From: an uncultured Lachnospiraceae bacterium
GTDB lineage: Bacteria; Bacillota; Clostridia; Lachnospirales; Lachnospiraceae
Direction of reading: 5' to 3'
NCBI GenBank assembly: GCA_946414885.1
Contig: CAMKQH010000020.1
Span: 1-64,000, forward strand
Length of the DNA stretch: 64,000 bases
Numbering within the stretch: position 1 is the stretch's first letter; each line of letters starts with the position of its first letter. Position numbers and translations under genes: made by a program. This document shows, piece after piece, positions 32,550-41,516 of this stretch. The notes under the pieces are model-generated. The model did no database searches and was not told where the DNA came from. It was given only the letters and a program-made list of their open reading frames with translations.

Positions 32550-32900
32550 TCAGATCTTGAATTTACATTCACATACGCTCATCTTTCCCCAAGTTTCCTG
32601 AGGAGTATGCCATCCTCCGGTCCACTCTCCGCCATAGGAAGCGCATACTACGGGGCACTTCTCCTTTGCATCGTCCTGATTCCAAATGGGACCTGCAATC
32701 ACGTCCAGGATCAGCTCAGAAGAACCCTCTCTGTCCGTATCAATCTCGCATCCACAAACACTCATCTCGCCAGGAACAACCGTGTTCCACTGACCATTCC
32801 ACTTTCCAAAGTGCGCTGCGCACACCATGGGACACTTTTTCTCTGCATCTTGCTGATTCCAAATAGGACCTGCGGGAACGTCGATCGTAAACTTTGCCAT
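32550..32900 (-). CDS. MVL-type mannose-binding lectin
   Basis: A 116-residue protein made of two tandem units of about 55 residues. Each unit has DVPAGPIWNQQDAEKKCP or DVIAGPIWNQDDAKEKCP, then a VCAAHFGKWNGQW or VCASYGGEWTGGW block, and ends in GEMSVCGC or GKMSVCEC. This is the two-repeat layout of the oligomannose-binding lectin MVL of Microcystis, whose AGPxW and GxW segments form the sugar sites. Extra cysteines (KCPxVCA and SVCxC) are unlike MVL as I recall it. There is no signal peptide. ATG 32900 has AAAGGAGG upstream. The protein probably binds the mannose core of N-glycans. Confidence 0.88.
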   Translation of the reverse strand: MAKFTIDVPAGPIWNQQDAEKKCPMVCAAHFGKWNGQWNTVVPGEMSVCGCEIDTDREGSSELILDVIAGPIWNQDDAKEKCPVVCASYGGEWTGGWHTPQETWGKMSVCECKFKI

Positions 32901-33063
32901 AATAAAATCCTCCTTTGATTTTTCATTTCGGTTGCGCTTTTCGCGTCCGTCATTTACCTTACAATTGGATGATAGCAGGAAATCCCACAATCTGGCGCAA
33001 TTTCCGCCATCAGGCAAATATTTGTCCTGAAAGGTAAAAATCAAGGGAATAACGGTAAATCCG

Positions 33064-34860
33064 TTACGGCAAAAATAATTCCTTTCTCATTTTTTCTAAG
33101 TCAAACGAATTATATTCCAGGTAAAAATACTTGTTCATCAGATCGTAATATTCCGACTCTGCCGAATACTGCCCCTCCTTACCGTTAGCATCAACGTATG
33201 CTCCATTTCCATTTCTTAACGGCACTTGCTTTCGGAGTTCCAAGATCAAGTTATAATACGTCGAAAGCGGGAGTCCTGCAACGTCAAGCATCATGGGAAT
33301 CAAATCCTCCATGCTCGCAATTTTTCCATATTGCTCAGGCACTTCCTTGTAATTTGTCCAAATCACGTACGGAACCAAGCTTTTGATCAGTTCCCCGTTG
33401 TACCCGTTCTCCGTACTCTTTCGCGTCAACGTGCCTCCAAGGGCCGGACCATGATCTCCCACCATAAGAACCACCGTCGGTCTTTCTCCTTTCAAGCTCT
33501 CCGTCAATTCGAAGAATGCATCAGAAGAAAGCTTGAGCGATGACATGAATTCGTTCAGCCGGCTTGTCGTTTCCCCATAATCAACTCCTGAGTGAACCGT
33601 ATCCAGCGAATTATCATTTTTTTCGTAGCCTCCATGATTCTGATACGTCAAAAGAAAAACAAACTGTGGATCTGAAGCATTTTCCTCAAGATGATCCATC
33701 ATGTCCCTATAATTTTCCGAATCGAGCCATTTCCGGTTGAAATTCGCTTTTTGATATTTGAAGTCATCCTGGCCAAGAAATATGCGATCAAATCCCAAAT
33801 CCCTGTAGGCCGTGTTTCTATGATAGTTTTCCTTCTGCCCGCAATGCATGCCAATCGTAGAATATCCCAACTTCTCCACGTACTCGACAATACTAAAATG
33901 ATCTTTCAAATTCGCGAAGTTAAAAGGAGAAGTCTTATTTAGCAGATAAAGGGAATTCGACAAAAGCAACTCATATTCCGAGTCATTGGTGCCGCCGCCC
34001 GAATGTGCAAATCCGAAGGCAGCGTTGTCAATGGCATAATATTTCTCCAAAGGTGATACGTCCGGATTGATCTCATAAAATTCTTCCAGATCATAAAAGG
34101 TTTCATTTAAGATCACTATGAGATTCGGATATTCCGTTGCCGTGGCCTCCTTACCGTCTCCCACGTCTGAAAGAGCCTCCCATGAGTAACCTTCCGGCAT
34201 CTTATATGGATTGGCCATGCCATTATGCGCATCTTCCAGACAGCACACCAAAAACCCATATTTTTCCACTCCTGCTTTCCACGACCACCCCATGGTAGTT
34301 TCAGGCTTGAGCTTCAAAGGACCCAAAACAAAGAACGTTGCCATCCCTAATCCGGCCATTCCAATGCCAAGTCCGCAAGCACGTCGTTTTAGGGATCCCG
34401 CAACTGCGACGGGGGCTTTTCGCTCCAGCATTTTCACCAAAAAGGTCACGCCCAGCAATGCAATAATAATACAGATTAATTTGACCACGTCACCATTGAT
34501 GCCAAAAGAATAATTCCCCGCCACGTCCAATGCCGTCATTAAATTGGCATATTCACTCAAAAAAAGCGGGCTTCCGTGATACGTGACCGTAAAATAATTT
34601 GCGACGGACCACACAAAAGAAGCCATGGATACAACAAGGACCGTCATCCAACACTTACCAAGAATTGCCTGCAGGAGAATCAATCCGGAAAGAACCAAAA
34701 CAACGTTGATCAAAAGCCAAAAAGGCTTCTGCCGTAAAAACGTCTTAACGTGCGGAATGGTACTGAAGTATGTCATCCCATAGATCATGCAAGAAGCCAA
34801 TAATAAAAGACCTGCCATTATTATGAATCTGAACGTGCTGCTTTTTACAAACTTTTTCAT
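33064..34860 (-). CDS. LtaS-like phosphoglycerol transferase / sulfatase
   Basis: A 598-residue membrane enzyme with five N-terminal helices and an external sulfatase fold. GGGTNDSEYELL near residue 293 has the threonine nucleophile of lipoteichoic acid synthase (LtaS uses a GGTxDSE motif), and VLMVGDHGPALGG gives metal-binding Asp and His. GMHCGQKENYHRN is another metal segment. It should move glycerophosphate groups onto a lipid or glycan in the envelope. ATG 34860 is chosen because the longer frame starts at TTG. The gene stands alone. Confidence 0.88.
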   Translation of the reverse strand: MKKFVKSSTFRFIIMAGLLLLASCMIYGMTYFSTIPHVKTFLRQKPFWLLINVVLVLSGLILLQAILGKCWMTVLVVSMASFVWSVANYFTVTYHGSPLFLSEYANLMTALDVAGNYSFGINGDVVKLICIIIALLGVTFLVKMLERKAPVAVAGSLKRRACGLGIGMAGLGMATFFVLGPLKLKPETTMGWSWKAGVEKYGFLVCCLEDAHNGMANPYKMPEGYSWEALSDVGDGKEATATEYPNLIVILNETFYDLEEFYEINPDVSPLEKYYAIDNAAFGFAHSGGGTNDSEYELLLSNSLYLLNKTSPFNFANLKDHFSIVEYVEKLGYSTIGMHCGQKENYHRNTAYRDLGFDRIFLGQDDFKYQKANFNRKWLDSENYRDMMDHLEENASDPQFVFLLTYQNHGGYEKNDNSLDTVHSGVDYGETTSRLNEFMSSLKLSSDAFFELTESLKGERPTVVLMVGDHGPALGGTLTRKSTENGYNGELIKSLVPYVIWTNYKEVPEQYGKIASMEDLIPMMLDVAGLPLSTYYNLILELRKQVPLRNGNGAYVDANGKEGQYSAESEYYDLMNKYFYLEYNSFDLEKMRKELFLP

Positions 34861-34916
34861 TTTATGCTCATTCCTTAATGTCAAATTTCCACTAGTCTTC
34901 CTTGGAATCAGACCAC

Positions 34917-35459
34917 TTATCTGCCTCTTGAAAAGAGATTTCCGTCTGACTTAACCAAGTGAATCCTTTTTTCCGCGACAAGCTTCGTCCACCCGTTTAC
35001 GTCTGCTTCAAACAATACCTCAAACCCATTTTTTGTCCAAAAATGCGTAGATTGCGGATTTCCTTTGTCAATTGCAAGCCGCACCGCAGTTTTGCCGATG
35101 GAACCTAGGTACTCCACCGTCTCACGGATGATGGCGGTTCCCACCTGCTTTCCCTGATATGACGGATTCATCATGAAAAAACCAATATATGCCGTTTTAG
35201 GATCAGGGTAGCCGTCCACCAGATCCATCACCGCAACCAATTCATCTCCTTCATAAAATCCAAAGAAATACTTGTCCTCAAGCCCAATGCCGGGAGGCGT
35301 TGCTTTCATGTCTTCCAGGATCCGTTCCCTTGTGGCTTCCGCCTCCGTATGTTCATAAAACAATGGGTTCTTCCGGCACAACTCAAGAATGGCATCCACT
35401 TCACTTTCCCGTAACTCTCTCGTCTTATATAGTTTCGTAATCTTTGAAATCTCTATCAT
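34917..35459 (-). CDS. GNAT-family N-acetyltransferase
   Basis: A 180-residue acetyltransferase: ELVAVMDLVDGYPDPKTAYI, FFMMNPSYQGKQVGTAIIRE (the acetyl-CoA-binding loop) and THFWTKNGFEVL. It has a helical N-terminal extension. The acceptor is unknown. It precedes the LtaS-like gene by about 50 bases on the same strand but is probably separate. Confidence 0.88.
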   Translation of the reverse strand: MIEISKITKLYKTRELRESEVDAILELCRKNPLFYEHTEAEATRERILEDMKATPPGIGLEDKYFFGFYEGDELVAVMDLVDGYPDPKTAYIGFFMMNPSYQGKQVGTAIIRETVEYLGSIGKTAVRLAIDKGNPQSTHFWTKNGFEVLFEADVNGWTKLVAEKRIHLVKSDGNLFSRGR

Positions 35460-35588
35460 CAGTTAATCCTCACAGTTCATAGAGAAAGCTTTCGTCGTGC
35501 TTACTTTTCTTATCAAGTATACCAAAATCGGAAACCATGGTCAATTGTCTTCCCGCAAGCGTTAGTTTCGGCCCTCTGAAAAAAACAC

Positions 35589-35625
35589 TTGACAGTTTAT
35601 TACGGTTAGTGTTATATTACGGTTA
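35589..35625 (+). promoter_or_regulatory. PadR promoter with direct repeats
   Basis: TTGACA at 35589-35594 and TATATT at 35613-35618 are 18 bases apart. ATTACGGTTA occurs at 35599-35608 and again at 35616-35625, 17 bases apart, one copy in the spacer and one over the -10, so they are good candidate PadR sites. The start codon is about 100 bases downstream. Confidence 0.7.
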
Positions 35626-35727
35626 ACGATAGTACAGTATTCGTAATAGCAATTCAAGCCCTTACCATCACTTCATTAACCAGAAGGCACAAAAAGCCTT
35701 AGAGCTGAAACGAAAAGAGGAAAAGAC

Positions 35728-36045
35728 ATGAAAGATAACGTCAAAAGCGGAGCACTCACCGAAGTTACGTTCTTCATTTTGTTGTCACTGTATGAACCGA
35801 AGCACGGATACGCCATAATGCAGTTTATCGATGAAAAAACGGGCGGAAGACTGATTCTCGGAGCCGGTTCCCTTTACGGAGCTATCAATACGCTGGCTGA
35901 AAAGGGCTGGATCGAACCGTATGGGGATTCGGACGGCAGAAAGAAAGAATACGTGATCACCGAAAAAGGCAGGCAGATTGCGGAGAAGGAATTGCAAAGA
36001 CTCCGTGATCTCACCGAGACTGCAGCAAGCATCATGCGGAAATAG
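35728..36045 (+). CDS. PadR-family transcriptional regulator
   Basis: A 105-residue winged-helix regulator of the small PadR-s2 type: LTEVTFFILLSLYEPKHGYA, LGAGSLYGAINTLAEKGWIE and KKEYVITEKGRQIAEKELQR. It leads an operon with a DUF2812 protein and a short membrane protein; the PadR-DUF2812 pair is widespread in Firmicutes. It probably represses its own promoter. Confidence 0.93.
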   Translation: MKDNVKSGALTEVTFFILLSLYEPKHGYAIMQFIDEKTGGRLILGAGSLYGAINTLAEKGWIEPYGDSDGRKKEYVITEKGRQIAEKELQRLRDLTETAASIMRK

Positions 36046-36060
36046 GAGGTGAAGATTATA

Positions 36061-36660
36061 ATGAGTATCGTAAAGCGGAGATTTTTTGCAGGCTTTATGG
36101 GCCAGCAGACAAAGTGGTTGAATTCCATGGCGGAAAAGGGATACCGATTGGTTAAGACGGGGAAACTCGAGTATGTATTCGACGAATGTGAGCCCGGGAA
36201 ATATGTTTACACGGTCGAATACGTGGGCGACAGATCCCTTGAAGAAGAGGAAAAATATAAAGCATTCCTGGAAGACGTGGGTTACCAGGTCTTTTACAAA
36301 AACATGAATCTGGCTTATTCAACAAACAAGCTAACGTTTCGTCCTTGGGCGGATAAGGGTGGAAAATTTTCCACCCTGAAGACGACTTTCAACAAAGAGC
36401 TGTTGATCGTAGAAAAGGAAAATGACGGAAAGCCTTTCCAACTCCATACGGAAAAACAGGATCAGATCGATTACTATAACAGAATGAACCAGCCGTGGTA
36501 TTTTGCAGTGTTTATGGTACTGTTGTTGGCGATCATCTATTGGCCAAGCGTGCTCCCGACTGCAATATGTGGGAGCCTTGCAGTAATCTTCATGCTGCCA
36601 GTCATGATTATGACGATTAAAATCCGGAAACTAAAGAAAGAAAAGGAATTGGAGGAATAA
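36061..36660 (+). CDS. DUF2812-family membrane protein
   Basis: A 199-residue protein. The N-terminal 110 residues (GQQTKWLNSMAEKGYRLVKT, EPGKYVYTVEYVGDRS) are the DUF2812 domain. Two membrane helices follow (YFAVFMVLLLAIIYWPSVLP and CGSLAVIFMLPVMIMTI), ending in a Lys/Glu-rich tail. ATG 36061 is preferred to a GTG at 36049 because AGGAGGTG sits 10 bases upstream. The function is unknown; it may sense the envelope and act on PadR. Confidence 0.85.
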   Translation: MSIVKRRFFAGFMGQQTKWLNSMAEKGYRLVKTGKLEYVFDECEPGKYVYTVEYVGDRSLEEEEKYKAFLEDVGYQVFYKNMNLAYSTNKLTFRPWADKGGKFSTLKTTFNKELLIVEKENDGKPFQLHTEKQDQIDYYNRMNQPWYFAVFMVLLLAIIYWPSVLPTAICGSLAVIFMLPVMIMTIKIRKLKKEKELEE

Positions 36661-36663
36661 GCG

Positions 36664-37065
36664 ATGAAAAAGAACGTGAATATAAAGATAGCAATCCCCG
36701 CGCTGCTGGGCGTTTTGGTGTTAGTCATTCTCTTAAAAAGTTTGGGCATTTTAACTTTCCGCTCCGGGGTGCGCATCGGCTTCTCAGGAAGCAACGGAGC
36801 GCACAAATTCACTGGGAGCTATTCCAAGATCACTGGCACGATGATCCATAATCTCAAGCCTTCAAAGGATTCCAGTTCGATCCACTGTGAGATCACGACA
36901 AAGTCAGGTACCCTGCACGTTCTGATCACTCAGAAGAACGATGACAAGGTCTTATTCGACAAGGAAATCTCCGGCGATGAAACGGTTGACCTGACCGCCG
37001 AAGGAACGGTTACCGTAAAGCTGAAAACGGAGGGACATTCGGGAAGCTATCGATTTGAATACTAG
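36664..37065 (+). CDS. Small exported protein of the PadR operon
   Basis: A 133-residue protein with an N-terminal membrane helix (IPALLGVLVLVILLKSLGIL) and an external beta-rich domain with alternating Ser/Thr (GAHKFTGSYSKITGTMIHN, then TVDLTAEGTVTVKLKTEGHS). It may remain anchored. It begins 3 bases after the DUF2812 stop. Its function is not known. Confidence 0.75.
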   Translation: MKKNVNIKIAIPALLGVLVLVILLKSLGILTFRSGVRIGFSGSNGAHKFTGSYSKITGTMIHNLKPSKDSSSIHCEITTKSGTLHVLITQKNDDKVLFDKEISGDETVDLTAEGTVTVKLKTEGHSGSYRFEY

Positions 37066-37086
37066 TTTGGCCATGACGACCGTACC

Positions 37087-39024
37087 CTATTTCCTGACAA
37101 AGATCATTTGGGTACGGCCGTCTCCTTCTCCGACGTAATATGACAGTTTGTTTCCCTTCACCACGACATTGGAAACAAAAGCTAAATCACCCTTCTTAAA
37201 ATGATAAGTACCGTCTCCATTACGTACCAACTCAAAGTTAATCTCGATTGGTTTTGACATTTGCTCCGTCTGGCAAACGTAATGAACCTTTTCCTCCGTT
37301 ATTAAGTACTCTTCAGTCACTCCCAGGCTCTTTAATTCCGCCTTTTTTAGCACGTTTCCATTGCTTTCTATTTCTTTTTCAAGGACCCAATGTCCCTCAA
37401 TTCCCTTGTCTGCGTGAGTAATCAAATAGATGCCAATGATCAAAACGGCCACGGCGCATAAGATAAAAACGTTTCTTCTGTTCAAAATCTCTCTCATCTC
37501 TGTCTCTCCCGGCACGTAAAAGCTTTCTTCACTTTTGCGCGTCCTTTTTTTGCTTAAAACCAGAACACACCCTATCAGCAAAAGCCCCTCAATGATTATG
37601 GCCAAAACCGGGGTTTTCATAAATCCGGTGATAAGATAACCGATTGCGCATACAATTGCCACAAGCGTCGCATAGGGAAGCTGCGTCTCCACGTGCCTTA
37701 TGTGCTTGCAGTCTGCTCCGGTTGACGCAAGAATCGTGGTATCTGATATCGGGGAACAATGATCCCCGTAAACAGATCCCGCAAGAGTTGCTCCAAGCGC
37801 CGGTATCAGCAGACCTGCTCCTGCCTCAGTCTCACATATCATGGTGATAATCGGAATCAGCATTCCAAACGTTCCCCAACTGGTACCCATGGAAAAACTC
37901 ATCAGTGCAGCGATTACGAAAATCAGAAACGGCAGAAGGCCCAGAGGAAGGTTGGAACCGTTCACAAATCCGGAGATGAATACGCCGGTTCCGATCAACT
38001 GCCGGCACACCCCTCCCAGGCTCCACGAAAGAATCAGTATCAGCATTGGCGGAACTATGTTTCCGATACCGCTTACGATACAATCTATGAACTCCTTCGG
38101 CTTCATAAGCTTGCGCGGCAAATACAGAAGCATAGCGCACAGAAGCCCGGCAAACGCGCCCAGCGATAAGCCTGCGGTCGGATTGTAACCGATCGCTTCC
38201 GAAAAACTCACGCCGTCAAAGAAACCACCGACGTAAGCCATCCCCAGGATTGCGCAAACGATCAATACCACGATGGGAAGCACCAGGTCAATCACGTGGC
38301 CCTTTGAGTCACCCGCGTCCAACCCGGTCTTTTCTTCGTTTACTTGGGTTTGGGCTTCTTCTTCGGCCTTTTTCATCGGGCCAAAATCCCTGCCGGTAAA
38401 GCTTATGAAAAATACCATAAGGATCGTCATGAGGGCATAGAAATTATAGGGGATCGTTGAAAGAAATACGTTAAATCCGTTCTTCTCGCTGACCTCGCTG
38501 GCCACTGCCACTGCCCAGCTAGAGACCGGGGCTATGATGCATACCGGTGCTGCCGTGGCATCTATGATATAAGCCAGTTTTTCCCTTGAAATGCGCAGTC
38601 TGTCCGTGATCGGTCTCATGACGGTTCCTACGGTCAGACAGTTGAAGCCGTCATCAATGAAAATAAGTATGCCGAGAAATGAAGTTGCAAATGCGGCGGA
38701 TCTCTTTGTTTTGAGCTTTGATCCTGCCCATCTGCCATAAGCCTGGCTCCCGCCTGATTTGGAAACAAGGCTTACCACGGCCCACAGCAGGGCAAGAAAA
38801 ATAATCATATATGCGTTATCCGCTATCTTGCTGCTCATCATGTCAAACGTCATGGCCGCCGCCGAAAAAACATTACCGGCTCCTGCAAAGGCATAGATGA
38901 GCATTCCTGAAATAATGCCAATGAAAAGTGAAGAATATACCTCTTTTGTTATCAGCGCCAGGGCAATTGCTATTATTGGCGGCAGAATCGATAGCCACCC
39001 AGTTTCAATCATTGCAAAATCCAT
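37087..39024 (-). CDS. NhaC-family antiporter with extra C-terminal domain
   Basis: A 645-residue protein. Residues 1-500 are an NhaC-type Na+/H+ or substrate antiporter with about 12 helices: LIFIDDGFNCLTVG, FSMGTSWGTFG, YGDHCSPISDTTILASTGADC. From about 525 a further helix (VFILCAVAVLIIGIYLITH) leads to a domain of about 105 residues, GIEGHWVLEKEIESNG and on, that looks like a small lipocalin-like beta barrel. The extra domain is unusual for the family. The start, with GGGAGGT before it, overlaps the HAD gene by 20 bases. Confidence 0.85.
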   Translation of the reverse strand: MDFAMIETGWLSILPPIIAIALALITKEVYSSLFIGIISGMLIYAFAGAGNVFSAAAMTFDMMSSKIADNAYMIIFLALLWAVVSLVSKSGGSQAYGRWAGSKLKTKRSAAFATSFLGILIFIDDGFNCLTVGTVMRPITDRLRISREKLAYIIDATAAPVCIIAPVSSWAVAVASEVSEKNGFNVFLSTIPYNFYALMTILMVFFISFTGRDFGPMKKAEEEAQTQVNEEKTGLDAGDSKGHVIDLVLPIVVLIVCAILGMAYVGGFFDGVSFSEAIGYNPTAGLSLGAFAGLLCAMLLYLPRKLMKPKEFIDCIVSGIGNIVPPMLILILSWSLGGVCRQLIGTGVFISGFVNGSNLPLGLLPFLIFVIAALMSFSMGTSWGTFGMLIPIITMICETEAGAGLLIPALGATLAGSVYGDHCSPISDTTILASTGADCKHIRHVETQLPYATLVAIVCAIGYLITGFMKTPVLAIIIEGLLLIGCVLVLSKKRTRKSEESFYVPGETEMREILNRRNVFILCAVAVLIIGIYLITHADKGIEGHWVLEKEIESNGNVLKKAELKSLGVTEEYLITEEKVHYVCQTEQMSKPIEINFELVRNGDGTYHFKKGDLAFVSNVVVKGNKLSYYVGEGDGRTQMIFVRK

Positions 39025-39631
39025 GCCTGATACCTCCCCACAATATGCTTCTTATCATCTTCCAGTCGCGGCACCGGCTGTACGTTTTCTCCGGCAGTTC
39101 ACAGGTTTGATTCCACGGCCTTTCATAAACCAACACTTTTAATTCCGGCCAGTGCCCGAAAAATCTAAATGCCGACGGCGAATCCTCTATGGCATAATCA
39201 AAATGCATTTTATAAAAATCCTCAAGTTCAAGGTTGAAATCGCTTTTTTGAATAAACCCGTCCCGGCCGTATTTATTTAGGCAGTATAGCTTGACCCGTT
39301 CCAGTCCATGCCAGTCAAGCCACTCGCGGGAAGGCTCGTAAGAGCTGTTGGGGCGCCCAGTGATCACGGATACTTCGTGGCCCCTGTCAATCCACTCATT
39401 CAAAGTCGCAGAAGAACCTGGCGTCTCTTCGTAAGCCAGAAGTATCTCGGGTTTATGTGCTTCAAGCATCATTTGCTCATACTGCTCATCCGTCAGGGAA
39501 AATGATTTTTGCAGATTGAAATACCTTATATCCTCGTATGGTACGTTCTTCCCAAAAAGTTCTGCAACAAGCCCTGAAAAGTGTCTTGCCGTCTCACACA
39601 GGCAATCATCAAAGTCAACGTATATCTTCAT
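39005..39631 (-). CDS. HAD-family phosphatase, 5'-nucleotidase-like
   Basis: A 208-residue HAD enzyme: DFDDCLCETARHFSG (motif I, near residue 5, with Asp-x-Asp altered to D-F-D-D), VSVITGRPNSSYEP (motif II) and FDYAIEDSPSAFRFF (motif IV). It resembles deoxyribonucleotidases of the NT5C group. The substrate is unknown. Its ATG overlaps the 78-residue gene upstream (ATGA). Confidence 0.82.
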   Translation of the reverse strand: MKIYVDFDDCLCETARHFSGLVAELFGKNVPYEDIRYFNLQKSFSLTDEQYEQMMLEAHKPEILLAYEETPGSSATLNEWIDRGHEVSVITGRPNSSYEPSREWLDWHGLERVKLYCLNKYGRDGFIQKSDFNLELEDFYKMHFDYAIEDSPSAFRFFGHWPELKVLVYERPWNQTCELPEKTYSRCRDWKMIRSILWGGIRHGFCND

Positions 39632-39864
39632 TCCAGTTCCCCTCGTTGCTTCATGTCCGTCAAATAAAGGTCGGAATACATGTCCAGCTCACCGACCATG
39701 CGCGTGGAATCCTTTCCGTAAACCTTACAGCATTTATGGGAAACCTTTGCATATTCCTCCTGCGTGTCATCCATCTCCACGCTCATGCGCATGCTGCCGC
39801 CGGATACTTCTTTGTCCAAGTGTTTCATGATCTCCTCGATCAGCTTCTCATCCGCTTCTGCCAT
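39628..39864 (-). CDS. Small hypothetical protein
   Basis: A 78-residue acidic, helical protein (EKLIEEIMKHLDKEVSGGSM, YAKVSHKCCKVYGKDS). It fits tightly between the histidine kinase (13 bases) and the HAD gene (4-base overlap), which supports translation. No motif or function is recognised. Confidence 0.65.
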   Translation of the reverse strand: MAEADEKLIEEIMKHLDKEVSGGSMRMSVEMDDTQEEYAKVSHKCCKVYGKDSTRMVGELDMYSDLYLTDMKQRGELE

Positions 39865-39877
39865 GGTGATCCTCCTT

Positions 39878-40768
39878 TCACGCCTCGTGCGCCGGTAAGG
39901 TTAACGTGATTTCAAAACGCTTCTCATCTTGCTCAGCCTTGACGGTACCCCCCATCATCTCAACAAAGCGCTTGCAGATATATAGGCCAAGACCGGCTCC
40001 GCCATTCGACCGCGCCGAATCTCCCTTGACGAAACGATCAAAGATCCGGTTCGCGTCAATCTTATCGCCCGGATCCGTAATGATCTGTAGCCGTACGCAT
40101 CCCTCGCATTCCCGGTCGATCTGGAACTCCAGTCTTTTGTCGGAATACTTGACTGCATTGGAAATCAAATTTTGAATGACCCTGGAAAGCTTTTTACGGT
40201 CAGCATGAACATAGACGTTCTGCTCTGCCTGATCAAACCTTGGCTCAAGTCCCTTGGCGTCAATCTCCATGTTTTCGGCCAAGATTTCCTCGCAAATGAT
40301 CTCGCAGAGATTTACCTTTTCCAGCTCCACGTCAACCTGATCCGTTTCTATCAGGGAAAGTTCGAAGAAGTCATTCACCAGCTTATTTAAGTATCTGGCC
40401 CTCTCAAGCGCTATGTCAACGTTGGCGATCATTTCTTTTTGATCTGCGGATTTCTTTGCGATCTGAAGATAACCAATGATCGAGGTAAGGGGCGTTCTCA
40501 TGTCATGGGATATCATGGATATGGATTCCCTGATCTTGCTCTCCTCTTCCTTGCCTTCTGCCTTGATCTGCAAAACGTATTCATACAACTGATTCACTTC
40601 AACGATCATCTTCTGCAGGTCGCCGTCAATAAAATCCACGCTCAACTGCCGTTTGTCCGGATTGTCTTTCATGCCGTTCACGACGTGCTTCAACTGACGT
40701 TTTAGAAGGAACAATTTTAAAGACAAAAGGAGAACCAGCACCGTAAGCATTATCACCACGTACGTCAT
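39878..40768 (-). CDS. Sensor histidine kinase with one membrane helix
   Basis: A 296-residue kinase. An N-terminal helix anchors it, residues 25-80 form a cytoplasmic linker, the phosphorylated His lies in ISMISHDMRTPLTSIIGYLQ, and the ATP-binding domain has QNLISNAVKYSD and NGGAGLGLYICK. No external sensor domain exists, so the ABC transporter encoded with it may supply the signal, as in bacitracin-type (BceS) and lantibiotic systems. AAAGGAGG precedes the ATG. Confidence 0.92.
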   Translation of the reverse strand: MTYVVIMLTVLVLLLSLKLFLLKRQLKHVVNGMKDNPDKRQLSVDFIDGDLQKMIVEVNQLYEYVLQIKAEGKEEESKIRESISMISHDMRTPLTSIIGYLQIAKKSADQKEMIANVDIALERARYLNKLVNDFFELSLIETDQVDVELEKVNLCEIICEEILAENMEIDAKGLEPRFDQAEQNVYVHADRKKLSRVIQNLISNAVKYSDKRLEFQIDRECEGCVRLQIITDPGDKIDANRIFDRFVKGDSARSNGGAGLGLYICKRFVEMMGGTVKAEQDEKRFEITLTLPAHEA

Positions 40769-40793
40769 AACTGATCCTCCTTTTCCTCATGTC

Positions 40794-41516
40794 TTAGTTT
40801 GCCACGTCACGCTTGTTAAAGACTACGATCGTAACCGCAACAAGTATCACTAAGGCTATTATCGCACAAATTGCGCAAGGTATCAAATCTGAATTTTGAG
40901 AACTTTTTGCGAAGCAGAAAAAGGAATGCTCATAAATATAGTTACCAACGAAAAGGTTCCTAAGGGCGTTTCCGCAGATCGCAGAAACCACCACGCATGC
41001 AAAAAGGGCTGAGTAAATGTTTCCGCAAATGACTGAGATCAAAACAAAAAATACGTTATAGGCAAGCATCTGAAGTGCGACCACGCCCAGCCAAAGTAAA
41101 TCCCTGGATCCGAATCCTTCAAAGGAGAACCCAAATTCCTTTCCGTATGCGATCACGTTAATCAGAAGCTCAAACAGGTGAATGATAAATGTCAAAATGC
41201 TTGTTGCAATGATCTTTGTCACGATGATCATCCATCTCTTTGTACCGGTCGTAAGTGCCCTGTGCAAAGTTCTTTCCGAGAAATCAGCCCCTACGTACCA
41301 TGCGATCAACATGCCAAATAAGAACGCCAGGGAACAATCCTGTACTCCTTCCACAAAACCATCATGCATGCAGGAATATCCCCAATATGCCACCGCATCC
41401 TGATTTAATCCCTTCCAAATCATTTGTGACATCAGTACTGCGACAAAAAGCAGGGAATAATAGAAGGGGGTGAATCTTTTCAACTTAAAACTCTCTATTC
41501 TGATCAAATTAAACAT
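40794..41516 (-). CDS. ABC-2 type transporter permease
   Basis: A 240-residue protein with six helices. The N-terminal IRIESFKLKRFTPFYYSLL and ADFSERTLHRALTTGTKRWM are typical of lantibiotic-immunity and ABC-2 permeases (LanE/LanG-like). The last helices are VVVSAICGNALRNLF and CAICAIIALVILVAVTIVVF. It overlaps the ATPase gene end by 8 bases. Confidence 0.85.
   Translation of the reverse strand: MFNLIRIESFKLKRFTPFYYSLLFVAVLMSQMIWKGLNQDAVAYWGYSCMHDGFVEGVQDCSLAFLFGMLIAWYVGADFSERTLHRALTTGTKRWMIIVTKIIATSILTFIIHLFELLINVIAYGKEFGFSFEGFGSRDLLWLGVVALQMLAYNVFFVLISVICGNIYSALFACVVVSAICGNALRNLFVGNYIYEHSFFCFAKSSQNSDLIPCAICAIIALVILVAVTIVVFNKRDVAN

Noticed and set aside
32901..33044. N-terminal extension of the lectin
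   Set aside because: The 48 extra residues are not lectin-like and AAAGGAGG lies directly before ATG 32900.
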